This document shows positions 63,019 through 64,000 of a stretch of 64,000 nucleotides of DNA, piece after piece. The notes under the pieces are model-generated. The model ran no database searches, was not told where the DNA came from, and saw nothing but the letters and a program-made list of their open reading frames with translations. The stretch spans positions 1,406-65,405 of the forward strand of contig JARGNR010000018.1 in NCBI GenBank assembly GCA_029212405.1, given 5' to 3'. The DNA is from Saprospiraceae bacterium (GTDB lineage: Bacteria > Bacteroidota > Bacteroidia > Chitinophagales > Saprospiraceae). Within the stretch, counting starts at the first letter, position 1, and each line of letters starts with the position of its first letter. A program made the position numbers and the translations under genes.

Positions 63019-64000
63019 ATGAATATTCGATTAAAGAATTATATCATTCTCTTTGTTTTTCTAGTTACTGCTCATCCTATTTATGCACAATACAGTGGGT
63101 TAGATTTACTCGGAGCAAAGTCTAAAAAGGAAATTCCATTTAAATATGTGAATGGATTTCTCATAGTAAAAGTATTTTATGCCAATTTTTTTGAATTAAA
63201 TTTTTTATTTGATACTGGAGCATCCCATAACATTCTATTTAAAAAAAATGTGAATGACATACTAGGCATCACCTATACAGATACCATTCTTATTGGAGGA
63301 GCCGACATCCATTCAAAAATGAAAGCATTAGTATGTAGAAATATACCAATGCAATTAAAAGATACTGATGTCATATTAAGGGACATTATTGTCTTGGAAC
63401 AAGATTTTTTAGATCTTGAAAAAGTTTTAGGTACTAGGGTTGATGGAATACTGGGTGGTGACTTCTTTAAGGGTTTAGTGGTTGGAATAGATCATAAGAA
63501 AGATAAAATTACGATTTATAATCCCAACAGATTTACACCAAATAGAAAAAAATTTACAGAACATGCTATTGATATACACAATTACAAACCGTATCTGAAA
63601 TCATATACCCAAATTGAAGGCAAAGGTGATACGCTCAACTATCTCTTAGACTCAGGTGCATCTCTAGCCTTATTAATTCATGCCAACAATGATTCGAATT
63701 TTCAAATGCCAGAAAATGTGATCATTGGAAATCTTGGAAAAGGACTTGGAGGTGACATAAGTGGGTATGTTGGATTAATTGATGGTCTAAAGATAGATCA
63801 ATATGCAATGTCCAATATCATTACAAGTTTCCAAGAAATAGATTCTAGTTTTTTGGAATCCGAACAAATTATTAGAGATGGTATAATTGGCAATGTGATT
63901 CTTTCAAGATTTCATATCATAATTGACTATATGAGAGAAAAGCTCTACTTAAAAAGTATATCTAAGCTAGAAGAAGAATTTGAATATGATAAAAGTGGAA
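63019..64000 (+). CDS. Retropepsin-like aspartic protease family protein (3' end beyond window)
   Basis: MNIRLKNYIILFVFLVTAHPIYAQ signal peptide; two protease motifs FLFDTGASHN and YLLDSGASLA, each followed by a GG.(F/L)F/GN.ILSRF-like segment; open to the window end. Confidence 0.82.
   Translation, partial: MNIRLKNYIILFVFLVTAHPIYAQYSGLDLLGAKSKKEIPFKYVNGFLIVKVFYANFFELNFLFDTGASHNILFKKNVNDILGITYTDTILIGGADIHSKMKALVCRNIPMQLKDTDVILRDIIVLEQDFLDLEKVLGTRVDGILGGDFFKGLVVGIDHKKDKITIYNPNRFTPNRKKFTEHAIDIHNYKPYLKSYTQIEGKGDTLNYLLDSGASLALLIHANNDSNFQMPENVIIGNLGKGLGGDISGYVGLIDGLKIDQYAMSNIITSFQEIDSSFLESEQIIRDGIIGNVILSRFHIIIDYMREKLYLKSISKLEEEFEYDKSG

Overview
AT-rich bacterial chromosomal window, almost fully coding. 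It looks like Bacteroidota, probably a marine Saprospiria/Flavobacteriia-like lineage (inference from T9SS C-terminal domains, a MurF-alanine racemase fusion, and TAnnTTTG-type promoter boxes). Most of it is housekeeping: groES/groEL, fumC, murF-alr, purD, nadB, aroC, tamB, folP, yidC, queE and lpxH-like. Interspersed are large secreted/surface proteins, two two-component systems, and several Bacteroidota-type proteins of unknown function. I saw no tRNA, rRNA, CRISPR array, prophage or transposase. The items most worth a second look are: (1) a ~170-nt centred imperfect palindrome at 15084-15253 whose mismatches are mostly G.U-compatible on the minus strand; (2) two tandem 20-bp ACCCT-N10-AGGGW dyads on a 22-bp period in the divergent intergenic region 11296-11656; (3) a SUMF1-fold protein lacking an obvious catalytic Cys pair, next to a protein with an exact 21-residue GGxGDG repeat (24591-26848); (4) an unannotated ~59-aa ORF that fills the gap between a histidine kinase and its response regulator; (5) a bacterial homologue of the tRNA-queuosine mannosyltransferase GTDC1/QTMAN; (6) a Dna2-like nuclease-helicase fusion. 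All assignments come from reading the translated ORFs and the nucleotide sequence by eye. No database search was run.
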